From the NCBI RefSeq assembly GCF_010993955.1, contig NZ_WIXL01000003.1, positions 203,630 through 267,629 of the forward strand: a DNA stretch of 64,000 nt, read 5' to 3'. This document shows positions 26,071-34,968 of this stretch, one piece after another. The stretch comes from Oceanobacillus halotolerans (GTDB lineage Bacteria > Bacillota > Bacilli > Bacillales > Amphibacillaceae). The number at the start of each line of letters is the position of its first letter. Positions within the stretch are counted from its first letter, which is position 1. The translations under genes were made by a program, and so were the position numbers. Below the pieces are notes generated by a model. That model worked only from the letters and a program-made list of their open reading frames with translations, was not told the origin of the DNA and did no database searches.

Positions 26071-26487
26071 CTATCCTTCTCGTAATGATTGGTAAACCTC
26101 CCATTCCCCGTTTCGCTTCACCATTACATTTAGCGGTGCATCTCCTTTTCCATATTCCTCTCCATTGGCAGTATAAACAGCTGTTCCTGCTGGAAGTTTT
26201 GATGCATATAAGTTCCAGAACCACCATGTATTTGTCGTCTGCTTCTTAATTTCACCGATCTTTTCCCCTTTGGTATACTCCCTTTCGCTAATCCAATCAC
26301 GATTCGATACATTGGAGTAGACCAGACCATCTAATTGTAAGATATCAGCATCTGCGTTTCCATCTAGAATATCCTTGGCACTTGGGTTATCGGTGCCAAC
26401 TTGCGGTGGGAAGTGACCTGTTAGGGATAAGACAGCTAGGAAGAATAAGAACGAAACTAACACACAATATATGATTACTTTTCTCAT
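26071..26487 (-). CDS. Membrane-anchored hypothetical protein (138 aa)
   Basis: An N-terminal signal anchor (about residues 4-24), then an extracytoplasmic domain with Trp-rich segments (NTWWFWNLYASKLPAGTAVY) and a small sandwich-like end, NVMVKRNGEWEVYQSL. It resembles the family of Bacillus proteins with a conserved 'KGEKIGEIKK' stretch. Role unknown. GGGGG lies upstream. Confidence 0.6.
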   Translation of the reverse strand: MRKVIIYCVLVSFLFFLAVLSLTGHFPPQVGTDNPSAKDILDGNADADILQLDGLVYSNVSNRDWISEREYTKGEKIGEIKKQTTNTWWFWNLYASKLPAGTAVYTANGEEYGKGDAPLNVMVKRNGEWEVYQSLREG

Positions 26488-26603
26488 TAAAATCCCCCAT
26501 AAAAATCAACCTGTTTGATTGGATTTTTCGACCCACAGTACGCCGCATTCTTAGTCATACCCGCCAGGTACCACGTGGTAAAGATTTATCCCCACACAAA
26601 CCA

Positions 26604-27164
26604 TCATTCATTTTGATAGCAAGTTTCATAATCATTCTTCATCAGCCAACTTTGACAAGCAAGCCCGCTGTCATGATAAATCTCATGATTCACATCTAAT
26701 TCAACACTTCTATTTGAGTTTGGAAATTCCAGGCTTTCATTCTTAATGTATAAGGTGTCTTCATTTTTCCATTCCATTGAAAAAGTACGTTTCGCATCAC
26801 TATGATAGATGGTCTTCACCTCTCCACTATCATGAGAGGTAACATCTACCCAAAGATTAACACCACCCGCTGCACCACCATACGTCTTAAAATAGGCATT
26901 CGCTGTATATTTTTCGGTTGGTGATTCAACAGGTCCTTCATACAACTCACCATCAAGGTTATCGAATGTAAAGAAGTACTTGGTGTAGCCAATTACGCCA
27001 AAACCGATAACAAAACTAATGATTGTAGCAGTTAGAAGCTTTTTCGGAAAAGGCTTCCTTTTAATAAAAGAAACACTACATGTAACCAAAAAAATGATTA
27101 AAAAGAGAGACGCAATCATTAAACTGACATAACCAATTAAACTTACATAAGGATTCATATACAC
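26604..27164 (-). CDS. DUF5412-like membrane protein
   Basis: A 186-residue protein. Two membrane helices (about 10-30 and 43-62) precede an extracytoplasmic domain with SPTEKYTANAYFKTYGGAAG then VNLWVDV and MEWKNEDTLYIKNES, the signature of the DUF5412 type. A CxxxxxxxxxxC pair lies near the end (ACQSWLMKNDYETC). Its function is unknown. It is grouped with the next gene upstream, only 9 bases away, so they form an operon. Confidence 0.65.
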   Translation of the reverse strand: MYMNPYVSLIGYVSLMIASLFLIIFLVTCSVSFIKRKPFPKKLLTATIISFVIGFGVIGYTKYFFTFDNLDGELYEGPVESPTEKYTANAYFKTYGGAAGGVNLWVDVTSHDSGEVKTIYHSDAKRTFSMEWKNEDTLYIKNESLEFPNSNRSVELDVNHEIYHDSGLACQSWLMKNDYETCYQNE

Positions 27165-27173
27165 TCTCCTCTG

Positions 27174-27710
27174 CTATGCAGACGAAACAAAGTACCAATG
27201 CTCATCAAGCTTTTTAATCTCTTTGAAATCCCCGCCAAATGAACGTCGGGATGGCCCCTCATCATTCGGGGAATAAACAATACCAGAGAAATTATCGAGC
27301 ACTCCTCGAAATGTGAAGAATAATACTGCATAATCTTCTCCTTGTTTATCGATCATAACATCTCCACCACCAGATGACACGTGTGTATAACAAGCTGGTA
27401 GGTGAATAAGAGATGAATTGTGGGAAACGTTCGCTTGAAGGGTTTCCTTTTGGATCATTGTTACCACTTCATTTCTGGCTGATTTCTTCCACAAAAAATC
27501 GACGTGTATGGCTAGTTGATTAAACGGAATCACAACCAATAAAAAGATCGTGACAACATGTATCACAAAAGGTTTCCAATCCTTTTTCCAAAATAACCGG
27601 ATAATCGTGATAATGAATAGGACACCAAACAGTCCATATACAACAAACCAGACAAATGGCATAAAAAATGGCGTAAAGACCTCGATTAACTTCCATTGAA
27701 AGAACGCCAT
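27174..27710 (-). CDS. Hypothetical membrane protein (178 aa)
   Basis: Three N-terminal hydrophobic helices (about residues 7-35 and 45-68, the first probably double) and a C-terminal domain of about 100 residues (VMIDKQGEDYAVLFFTFRG...) that is probably extracytoplasmic. It is 9 bases upstream of the DUF5412-like gene. No family is recognised. Confidence 0.55.
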   Translation of the reverse strand: MAFFQWKLIEVFTPFFMPFVWFVVYGLFGVLFIITIIRLFWKKDWKPFVIHVVTIFLLVVIPFNQLAIHVDFLWKKSARNEVVTMIQKETLQANVSHNSSLIHLPACYTHVSSGGGDVMIDKQGEDYAVLFFTFRGVLDNFSGIVYSPNDEGPSRRSFGGDFKEIKKLDEHWYFVSSA

Positions 27711-27785
27711 GATCAGGAGGAACAGACTATATGCTACGGATAAAATTACTAATTTATTGATAGGAATAACTATCCCCCATTTAAA

Positions 27786-28004
27786 TTAAATCGAAGTTAA
27801 TAAAATAATAAAAGAACAAATCGATAAGGTAATATCAAGGTATCCTAATTTCCGATTATCCTGTTGTAATTCAATTATTCCCGTTGTTAAGAGATAAGCA
27901 CCTAATAAGGCAAATAACCAAGTCAGATGATAACCATAGAGAAAACTATAGATGATATATCCGACTAAAAGTATTCCAATCCCAATTCTTACTTGTTTTA
28001 ACAT
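27786..28004 (-). CDS. DUF3953-like membrane protein
   Basis: The start at 28004 (MLKQVRIGIGILLVGYIIYS) follows GGGGGAAAGTG; the upstream ATG at 28019 overlaps that site. Three helices with the family-like TGIIELQQDNRKLGYLDI between the last two. Unknown function. Confidence 0.6.
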   Translation of the reverse strand: MLKQVRIGIGILLVGYIIYSFLYGYHLTWLFALLGAYLLTTGIIELQQDNRKLGYLDITLSICSFIILLTSI

Positions 28005-28032
28005 CACTTTCCCCCCCATTTACGCAGCGATA

Positions 28033-28440
28033 CTAAAGATATTTTTCCATTCCTGGTCCAGCAGCAGGTCTTTCTTGGAAACCGTATTTTTTATAAAAGT
28101 CTGCTTTTCCCTCTGCAGCAGTCAATTGCACCCATTTAATGCCTTTCGCTTTACAATGATCTAGTAACATATGTAACACGGTACGGCCTAATCCTTTTTT
28201 CTGATAGGCTGGGTGAACAATTAAATCCCCTATTAATGTTTGATAGACACCATCTGAAATGATCCGACCAAAAGCAATTAACTCGTCCTCATCATAAACA
28301 GCAACTAGATACCAGCTGTTTGTTATAGCTTGAAACAATTCATCCTCTGTAAAACCATGATTTTCGTTCCATCCTGTTGTTTCATATAATCTAAAAAACA
28401 GTTCTTTATCAGGTACTGTATTTGTGTATGTAAAATCCAA
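28033..28440 (-). CDS. GNAT-family N-acetyltransferase
   Basis: A 135-residue acetyltransferase of the YdfC/ElaA-like size class. The acetyl-CoA loop is VHPAYQKKGLGRTVL, and the final strand reads LTAAEGKADFYKKYGFQERP. A TTG start at 28440 is supported by GGAGGATTACAA. The substrate is unknown. It lies next to the DUF3953-like gene on the same strand. Confidence 0.85.
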   Translation of the reverse strand: MDFTYTNTVPDKELFFRLYETTGWNENHGFTEDELFQAITNSWYLVAVYDEDELIAFGRIISDGVYQTLIGDLIVHPAYQKKGLGRTVLHMLLDHCKAKGIKWVQLTAAEGKADFYKKYGFQERPAAGPGMEKYL

Positions 28441-28520
28441 TTGTAATCCTCCAATTCATTTTGATTCTTTTTTTAGTTTACTAGAATTAAATTAGTATTA
28501 AAACTAGTTGAGAGAACTCA

Positions 28521-28730
28521 TTAAGAGCCGTAATATCCAGCTGTATAAAGAAGCAGAACACCAACAAACGTGACAACTATCCCAATTATAAATACAACTC
28601 CTATTGTCTTAAATTCCTTTGTATCAAACCATACAACTGCTGCTATGATTACGGTGAAAATAATTCCAAAAAAGATAGAAGCATACGGATTCGTAGGCTG
28701 AATCCAGTCATACCAATTAACAAATCCCAT
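28521..28730 (-). CDS. Two-helix membrane protein (69 aa)
   Basis: A Trp/Tyr-rich N-terminus (FVNWYDWIQPTNPYA) and two helices (about 17-36 and 44-64). AGGAGTG lies before the ATG. Unrecognised. Confidence 0.5.
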   Translation of the reverse strand: MGFVNWYDWIQPTNPYASIFFGIIFTVIIAAVVWFDTKEFKTIGVVFIIGIVVTFVGVLLLYTAGYYGS

Positions 28731-28740
28731 TCAATCACTC

Positions 28741-28870
28741 CTTTTCCATCATGTGATTTGACCAAGCAGAAAGGAATTATTCCGAAGTTGTGCCGCTTCT
28801 CTTGAGGGACTGGACTATTGTAGCCGTTCCATGTTACAGCATGGGGTTACAATATTGGATGAATTCCAAC
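28741..28870 (+). pseudogene. Orphan 3' region of the holin-like toxin locus
   Basis: This matches about 17180-17300 in order: CATGTG, the GGGATTATTCC-like block, TATTGTAGCCGTTCCATGTT and GCATGGG. There is no toxin ORF before it, and the terminator stem is degraded. It looks like the remains of a second type I toxin-antitoxin locus. It might still encode an RNA able to pair with the toxin mRNA. Confidence 0.65.
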
Positions 28871-29056
28871 ACGTTTCCCCACTCCCTGAAATTGAATGGT
28901 ATTACTTATTTTACCATAAATATTCTGAATATATTGTGAAGAAGATACGTTCTTCATTTTTTAAAAACATAAAATCAGACTTTCTCTCGAAAAAAATGTT
29001 ATAATTTGTAGGAAGTTAACGAACATCACAATGTAGAAAAGGAATTTGCATATAAA

Positions 29057-29947
29057 ATGGAAACAAAACTTAGTAAAATTTTAGCCGCAACCGTTAAAAC
29101 AGGTATTATTAAATCGAATTTGATCCCCATGTTTGCTGGTCTAACACTGGCACTGTACACCTATAAAATACCAATAACGGATAAAATCCTCGAAATTATA
29201 TGTGCTTTTATCGGTTCTGCACTAATTATTGGTGCTGCTGGTGCCTTTAATAATCTATATGACCGTGATATTGATTCCATTATGGAGCGGACGAAAGTAA
29301 GGCCAACTGTTACAGGGCAAATTAGCACTAAAGTGGTCTTATGGCTTTCGATTGGAATGTCTATTGTTGGAATCGGTGCTCTTTTATTTACGACTCCCTT
29401 AGCAGCATTCTTAGGTTTCATGGGATTGTTTTTATATGTCGTGCCTTACACGATGTGGAGTAAACGAAGGACTGTATATAATACAGAAATCGGAAGTTTA
29501 TCTGGGGCTATGCCACCATTAATTGGCTGGGCGGCGATGTATCCGGATATTACACACCCTGCAATTCTTGGTTTATTTGTTATTTCGATTCTTTGGCAAA
29601 TGCCTCATTTCTATGCCATTGCCATTCGAAGACAGGATGAATACAAAGCAGCTAATGTCCCAATGCTTCCTGTTGTCAAAGGAATCAGAAGAACGTACAT
29701 CCAGACAAACGTCTATTTAGTCGTTATGATTGCGATTAGTCTTTTATTTAGTTCATTAAGTATTGGCCTAATGCTTGTGGGGTTACTTATGGGAACGATA
29801 TGGCTGGTTATTAGTATTAGAGGATACAACAAAATGGACTCCAAAAAATGGGCCAAATCATTGTTCATCTTTTCACTTTTATACATGACCATTCTATTTT
29901 CAACAGTCATTATCTATTCACTGATGGGGATTATTTTTGATTTGTAA
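29057..29947 (+). CDS. ctaB: Protoheme IX farnesyltransferase (heme O synthase)
   Basis: A 296-residue UbiA-superfamily membrane enzyme that adds farnesyl to heme B, giving heme O for terminal oxidases. The first Asp-rich motif NLYDRDIDSIMERT lies near residues 65-79, and the second conserved block YAIAIRRQDEYKAANVPMLP near 190-210. About eight membrane helices. It stands alone here rather than beside ctaA/ctaCDEF, so it may be a second copy. The RBS is weak (AAGGAATT at ~10-14 bases). Confidence 0.92.
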   Translation: METKLSKILAATVKTGIIKSNLIPMFAGLTLALYTYKIPITDKILEIICAFIGSALIIGAAGAFNNLYDRDIDSIMERTKVRPTVTGQISTKVVLWLSIGMSIVGIGALLFTTPLAAFLGFMGLFLYVVPYTMWSKRRTVYNTEIGSLSGAMPPLIGWAAMYPDITHPAILGLFVISILWQMPHFYAIAIRRQDEYKAANVPMLPVVKGIRRTYIQTNVYLVVMIAISLLFSSLSIGLMLVGLLMGTIWLVISIRGYNKMDSKKWAKSLFIFSLLYMTILFSTVIIYSLMGIIFDL

Positions 29948-30057
29948 GTTACATTAAGCGAATTACTCATGAAGATACGCTTTCATATATAAAAGATATA
30001 TCCTTTACTGGAAAGCAAATAATAAACGCCAATAACTAGATAACTCCATTTTGATTT

Positions 30058-30918
30058 TTAATTTAAAGTCTTATAATGTAGTGTTATTGGCTGATTTTCT
30101 TCCATAGTTGCCTTATATAAACTAATATTTCCGACAGTTGGTTCGGAAGCAGCAGAATGAACCTTAAAATTTTCATTTAAGGATATGGTCCAAACGGCTT
30201 CGTTATTTTTCTTTAAAACAACAGCAAGTGTACCAAACTGCTCCATATTTTCCCACTCGAATAATTCTGTTTCACCATTTTCCGTAACAGATATTCCTTC
30301 TGTATTGCTTACAACTGATACATCACTCCCTTCCCATCGTCCATGAATTTCGGCTCCAACATAATAATAAGAGCTACCACTACCACGATCACCATAAGTA
30401 CCGATAAATTGCTGAATGGTATCGTCAACAGCTTTGTATGTAACGGCTGCAACATCATCTGCTAACCATTCCACATTATACTCCCCGTCTGTTTCATAGG
30501 GTAATCTTTCTTTTGGACGAGCTAAAATGCCGTAATACGATCTATAATAAACGGCTTCTCCATTCTTCACATTTTCTTTAATGGATAAAACATGTTTAAA
30601 ATCAGGTGATAGGCTTGTTATATTTTTAATTTCCTGGTTACTTGTAACAAGCAGCACCCCATTAACAACAATGAACACGACCATAACACTAGCACCAATC
30701 CATCTCCACTTTTTCGTAAGTGTAAGCAAAAGCAAAATTGCGAGCCCTAAACAGGTCACACAGAGAATATTTATGATGTAAAAAAGCCGATTATCAATAT
30801 ACTCTACTTGAAACCTTTCATGTATGAACAAATACCCTAATTGCAAACAAAAGAAGCCAGCCGCAAAAAGGAATAGAATCCAGCCTATTATTTTTCGTAT
30901 ATCCTTATTTTGTTTCAT
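30058..30918 (-). CDS. Hypothetical membrane protein (286 aa)
   Basis: Three helices near the N-terminus (about residues 10-30, 44-64 and 70-90), then an extracytoplasmic domain of ~190 residues with alternating strands (LPYETDGEYNVEWLADDVAA...). It overlaps the upstream BNR-repeat gene by 14 bases, implying translational coupling. The domain resembles the outer part of DUF5412 proteins only loosely. The two may form a membrane complex. Confidence 0.6.
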   Translation of the reverse strand: MKQNKDIRKIIGWILFLFAAGFFCLQLGYLFIHERFQVEYIDNRLFYIINILCVTCLGLAILLLLTLTKKWRWIGASVMVVFIVVNGVLLVTSNQEIKNITSLSPDFKHVLSIKENVKNGEAVYYRSYYGILARPKERLPYETDGEYNVEWLADDVAAVTYKAVDDTIQQFIGTYGDRGSGSSYYYVGAEIHGRWEGSDVSVVSNTEGISVTENGETELFEWENMEQFGTLAVVLKKNNEAVWTISLNENFKVHSAASEPTVGNISLYKATMEENQPITLHYKTLN

Positions 30919-31843
30919 TTGGCTGTACCTCCATCGAAAATTCCCATGTTTTACCGTTATCTTCTGAAATGAATTTTCCTTTCACGTTTCCACCTTTATA
31001 ATCACCATTAGGACCTTGGTTAACCAAAACAGACAAATGATCATCCTCTTTTACTGGAAATTCTGCCTGAACAAAGATTCTATCATACTTCTCCGGAATA
31101 GGAATAACTGCTTCAGTCCAAGTATTTCCGCCATCTTGTGTAACATAAACGTCTGGTTCCTCAGGATTAATCGTTCCATAGGACATAAATCCTGTCGTTT
31201 CATCTACAAAACCACCATCAGCAAGTAATCTCGTTGTCGGTGGACTAGCTGTTTCCTTCCAATTTTCTCCACCATCATTCGTTAAAAAGGAAGTGGAAAA
31301 CTCTTGAGACATAGTTCGGTCACCAGAAAGAACAACATACCCAAACTGATCATTTAAGAAATCCACTTTTCGAAACCTTATTGGTGGAAAGGTTTCCGTA
31401 ACAACGCTTTCTTGCCATGTTTTTCCTTGATCGAGGGAGTATATTAAAAATGTCCGACCTTGCTTATATAAAAATGCAGCACGATTTTCATTAAGAATAT
31501 AGCTCCCAGCAATTAATTCTTGTTTGTTCCCATTGTACTCTCCATCAAATAATTGGCCTTTTTCAACCGGAACCCTTACCCAGTCCTTTCCTTTATTGTA
31601 GGTAATATTTAGCTCGTCGTTTTGTAATGTATAACTAATCGTATCATTATTTACTGGCTGTAATGGCTGGGCATAAGGTTGTTCTAGTTCATTTGATGGG
31701 TTTGTATTCTCTTGCATTTCATTTGGTTGATTTAATTCTGGAAGCGTAATCTGGTCTTGACTTTGGTAAAAGAAAATACCAATGGTTAAGCCAATCATCA
31801 TCGCACCAGCTACACCAAGGATAACATTTCTCACTGGAATCAC
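30905..31843 (-). CDS. BNR/sialidase-like repeat protein, membrane-anchored
   Basis: 312 residues with an N-terminal helix (about 6-24), a Pro/Asn/Gln-rich linker, then a beta-propeller-like domain with repeated Asp-box units: SLDQGKTWQE, TNDGGENWKE, TQDGGNTWTE and SEDNGKTWEF. These S/TxDxGxTW boxes occur in sialidases and YCF48-like photosystem assembly factors but alone do not show enzyme activity. It is probably an extracytoplasmic binding or assembly protein. Operon with 30058-30918. Confidence 0.75.
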   Translation of the reverse strand: MIPVRNVILGVAGAMMIGLTIGIFFYQSQDQITLPELNQPNEMQENTNPSNELEQPYAQPLQPVNNDTISYTLQNDELNITYNKGKDWVRVPVEKGQLFDGEYNGNKQELIAGSYILNENRAAFLYKQGRTFLIYSLDQGKTWQESVVTETFPPIRFRKVDFLNDQFGYVVLSGDRTMSQEFSTSFLTNDGGENWKETASPPTTRLLADGGFVDETTGFMSYGTINPEEPDVYVTQDGGNTWTEAVIPIPEKYDRIFVQAEFPVKEDDHLSVLVNQGPNGDYKGGNVKGKFISEDNGKTWEFSMEVQPNETK

Positions 31844-32174
31844 TCCCGATATGGTATTTTATTTTAATATGCAATTATAATTATATGCGCATTCCCTGAA
31901 GCACAGATGTAATGTTACTGAGCTAACGACCACTTATTTATATTAACATCTTTGTTCCAAATCATCCGACCAAAATCTTGCACTTTAGCTATTTTCTAAA
32001 AGATTGTTGCTTTTCCCAGAATAAATCTTAAGACATAGTTGATAAATTATGAGACGTTAAGAAAGCAACAAAGTATGAGAAAAGAGTCTTTATTTTAATA
32101 GTTGGACTTTACTGTGTGTACAAAAAATGATTAAGTAGAAGGAGATTAATGGTAGTTTCATAGGGGGAAAATTG
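31844..32174. other. Intergenic region between divergent genes
   Basis: About 330 bases of AT-rich DNA holding promoters for both flanks. I see no small gene or defined operator. Confidence 0.35.
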
Positions 32175-32840
32175 ATGAAAAGTCAAATTCTTTTTATCAT
32201 CATCAGTACTTTGATTACATGTAGCATTCTTGCTTTTATCGAGCATGGAATTGAGATAAACTATCTTGTGAAAACAGGCAGCAAAATTGCTTTATTTGCG
32301 CTGAATATTGCCCTATATATAAAACTGTATAACGACTTTAACATAAAAGACATCATAACATTGAAACGGATCGATAAGCGTGAATGGAAACGTATTTTGT
32401 TATTAGGTATTACATCTGCAAGTTTTGTATTGATTGCATTTTTTATTGCTGAACCATTTATCGATTTAGATCGTATTCAACAAGACTTGGATAATCGACT
32501 AGGGATTACTGCATCAGGGTTTATTATAGTAGGATTGTATATATCGTTTGGGAATTCGTTTCTAGAAGAGTACTTTTTTAGGGGTTTTATCTTTTTTAAT
32601 TTACCTAGAAAACTAGCATATATGTATAGTCCCCTTTTGTTTGCCACCTATCATATACCAATGATTATGTTATGGTTTGAGCCAGTTATCATTATGGTTT
32701 GTTTTTTTGGATTATGGGCCATTGGCATCACCTTTCACAAAGTAAATAATCGAAATAGCACGATCTGGTCTTCCTGGATTATTCATATTTTTGCGGATAT
32801 GATCATTATTATTATTGGGTGTACTATTATTTACACATAA
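32175..32840 (+). CDS. CPBP-family intramembrane glutamic endopeptidase
   Basis: A 221-residue membrane protein with about seven helices. The Abi/CAAX-protease motifs are present: EEYFFRG (EExxxR, near residue 135) and YHIPM (about 160), plus a third His in WIIHIFAD near the end. Family members act as membrane proteases or in bacteriocin immunity. The start at 32175 is preceded by GGGGGAAAATTG. No bacteriocin gene is seen beside it. Confidence 0.8.
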   Translation: MKSQILFIIISTLITCSILAFIEHGIEINYLVKTGSKIALFALNIALYIKLYNDFNIKDIITLKRIDKREWKRILLLGITSASFVLIAFFIAEPFIDLDRIQQDLDNRLGITASGFIIVGLYISFGNSFLEEYFFRGFIFFNLPRKLAYMYSPLLFATYHIPMIMLWFEPVIIMVCFFGLWAIGITFHKVNNRNSTIWSSWIIHIFADMIIIIIGCTIIYT

Positions 32841-33021
32841 CTGGATTTATAGGAGCGCAAAAAACTTTGTCGACAAACCACTATCATTAGCAAGACAACA
32901 CTTTTGCGAGAACGTGGTGTTGCAAATCAACCTTATATTTTTCAGTATAGTATAAAAATTGGGGTGCATGTCATTGACTTATATCCCCCTTTAGACCCCT
33001 ATAGGTATATAATTACAGTTA

Positions 33022-33338
33022 TTGTCTAACTGGTTAAACCTTGCTGGAAATCCATTAATTGATAATATCGCATTGATTGCGATTGAATTCTTAATTTATG
33101 GACCAGTAATGTTAATCGGTCTACAAGCATTTGACTATGTTCCTAAAAAAGCTGCTGGTTTATTCGGTTATCTTGGTGGTTCCGTTGCTGCAAACGCACA
33201 ATTATAGATGTAGTAGTTGAAGTAAATGGCTGGAATGCAGGATTTACCATGCTTACTGTATCTCGTGTACTAGCTGTTATCCTATTTTTATTCACATGGA
33301 ATGTCCGTAGACAAGAAGTCGTTAAAAATTATTTATGA
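33022..33338 (+). pseudogene. glpT: glpT 3' remnant (glycerol-3-phosphate permease)
   Basis: Only the last ~105 codons of an MFS organophosphate antiporter remain: [57 protein letters not shown], then a frameshift and VVEVNGWNAGFTMLTVSRVL to a TGA at 33338. A short deletion between two AAG codon groups removes about six residues before GLFGYLGG. The bulk of the gene is missing. A terminator-like stem follows. Confidence 0.8.
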
Positions 33339-33368
33339 ATGAATGAAGCTGTCTAATACTCCAAAATT

Positions 33369-33400
33369 TAGAGACCAAATCATTGATTTGGTCTCTTCTT
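33369..33400. terminator. Terminator hairpin
   Basis: An AGAGACCAAATCA stem with its complement and a T-rich right flank, between the glpT remnant and the end of the M81 gene. It probably works for both directions. Confidence 0.8.
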
Positions 33401-33442
33401 TGGTAATTAATTAAATCAACTATATCTTTTGCCTTTCTGTAC

Positions 33443-34918
33443 TTATACTTCAAATGTACAACTTTTATCTAGAGGATATATTGGCCTTTGTATCTTTTTA
33501 TAATTATAGTAGAATGCATTACTTGTACTAATCCCTTGGGAATCTACTGTAATAATTTTTTGTGCAATAGGCTGGAAAGCCGCACGAAAATGTTGTGAAG
33601 ATTTTAATGCAACAATCTTATACTGATTTACATCAATTCCGTGTAACAAGAAAATTTGTTCATCTAGTGTTTGTGACTTAGTAGAACAAACAATAACATC
33701 CACATTCCCTATTTGTAGACGAACTGATTTGCCTAATTTAACTGTTGCTCCCTTTGACATGGGGGATGTTTGTATAAATTCCCCATCAGTTAAACTCTTA
33801 ACGTAAGCTTTCACAGGCAAAGGTTCTCCATGTTGAGAATCTGTCTTACCGCCTAAGTCTACATTAATAGTGGAACCTATTCCATTACGATGAGCAAGTT
33901 CAACGACAGAAGGATCATACATAAAACCAAAACATGTACCTGGAATATTTTTCTTTAATAAAGCTTCTAATAAAAATGTACCATCTCCAGGTGCACCACT
34001 CCCCGGATTATCAGCTGTCTCATTTATGACAACTGGATAGTCTTCCGTTTCAAGAGCTTGAACAATACCATTTTCAGGAGAAGGGTGATTATGCACAAAC
34101 TTCTTCCTTAACTGCCACACTTCTCGAGCTACATCTTCGCTAATCCTTTTCGCTTTTTTTATATTATTATTTGTTATACTAAGAATGGAAGATCCAGTTA
34201 TAGCGGTATCAGATCGTGCAAAGCCATGAAAAAAGGTACAGTCTATTACATCTTTTTCTTTTTCCTTTTCCCAACACAGTTGATTTACATCTTTAGCAGG
34301 TGACTGATACGTGGTTGTTGGGAAAATTAGTAAAGGTAATTGTACTAGAGACATCTTTGGCAATACTTCTCCACGTACAATTTTTACAGTTAAATCTATT
34401 GCCTCTTTCCCACGATCATACGTATCTGTATGTGGGTAATGATTTACTCCAAGAAGTGCTGTTGCTGCTTCAACCATGGTCTCTGTTAAATTACCATGTA
34501 AATCTAACGTTACTATAATTGGCATATCATACCCTATAACATTCCGTAAATCTTTCAATAAAGCTCCTTCTAAGTCCTCATGATTTTCAGTAACCCCTCC
34601 ACCATGTAAAGCAATACAAATAGCATCAAGGTTAGGTTTAGATTGTATACCTTTTATTAATTCATCTTTTAACCTTTCATATGTTTGTTTTGTAATCGTT
34701 CCTGATGGATTACAATAGGTGGAAAAGGTCGGTATTAACTCTACGTCAAGTTCATTCCCTTTATCGATCATACCTCCTAAGTAGTTCCGCACTCCACAAT
34801 GTGTTTCTACAATATCTTCTCCATAATTCCATTCATAATCTTTAAAAGAATCTACTGTCGTTTTCCTATTAGAAAACGTATTACTCTCATGTAATATTTG
34901 TGCTATTGCAATGCGCAA
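33443..34918 (-). CDS. M81-family metallopeptidase (MlrC-like)
   Basis: A 491-residue homologue of microcystinase C. Metal-site motifs: LHESNTF at the N-terminus (about 9-15), VTLDLHGNLT (about 137-146) and NHYPHTDTYDRG (about 158-169), supplying the Asp/His/His pattern. The C-terminal MlrC domain starts around 310. Known members cleave linear peptides with unusual residues. TTG start after GGGGGATGG. Last gene of a four-gene operon with a CapA-like protein, a serine hydrolase and a permease, so it probably acts inside the cell on an imported substrate. Confidence 0.88.
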   Translation of the reverse strand: MRIAIAQILHESNTFSNRKTTVDSFKDYEWNYGEDIVETHCGVRNYLGGMIDKGNELDVELIPTFSTYCNPSGTITKQTYERLKDELIKGIQSKPNLDAICIALHGGGVTENHEDLEGALLKDLRNVIGYDMPIIVTLDLHGNLTETMVEAATALLGVNHYPHTDTYDRGKEAIDLTVKIVRGEVLPKMSLVQLPLLIFPTTTYQSPAKDVNQLCWEKEKEKDVIDCTFFHGFARSDTAITGSSILSITNNNIKKAKRISEDVAREVWQLRKKFVHNHPSPENGIVQALETEDYPVVINETADNPGSGAPGDGTFLLEALLKKNIPGTCFGFMYDPSVVELAHRNGIGSTINVDLGGKTDSQHGEPLPVKAYVKSLTDGEFIQTSPMSKGATVKLGKSVRLQIGNVDVIVCSTKSQTLDEQIFLLHGIDVNQYKIVALKSSQHFRAAFQPIAQKIITVDSQGISTSNAFYYNYKKIQRPIYPLDKSCTFEV

Positions 34919-34968
34919 GTGACCATCCCCCTTTTCATTACATAATAAGTACCACCAAACTACAAGGT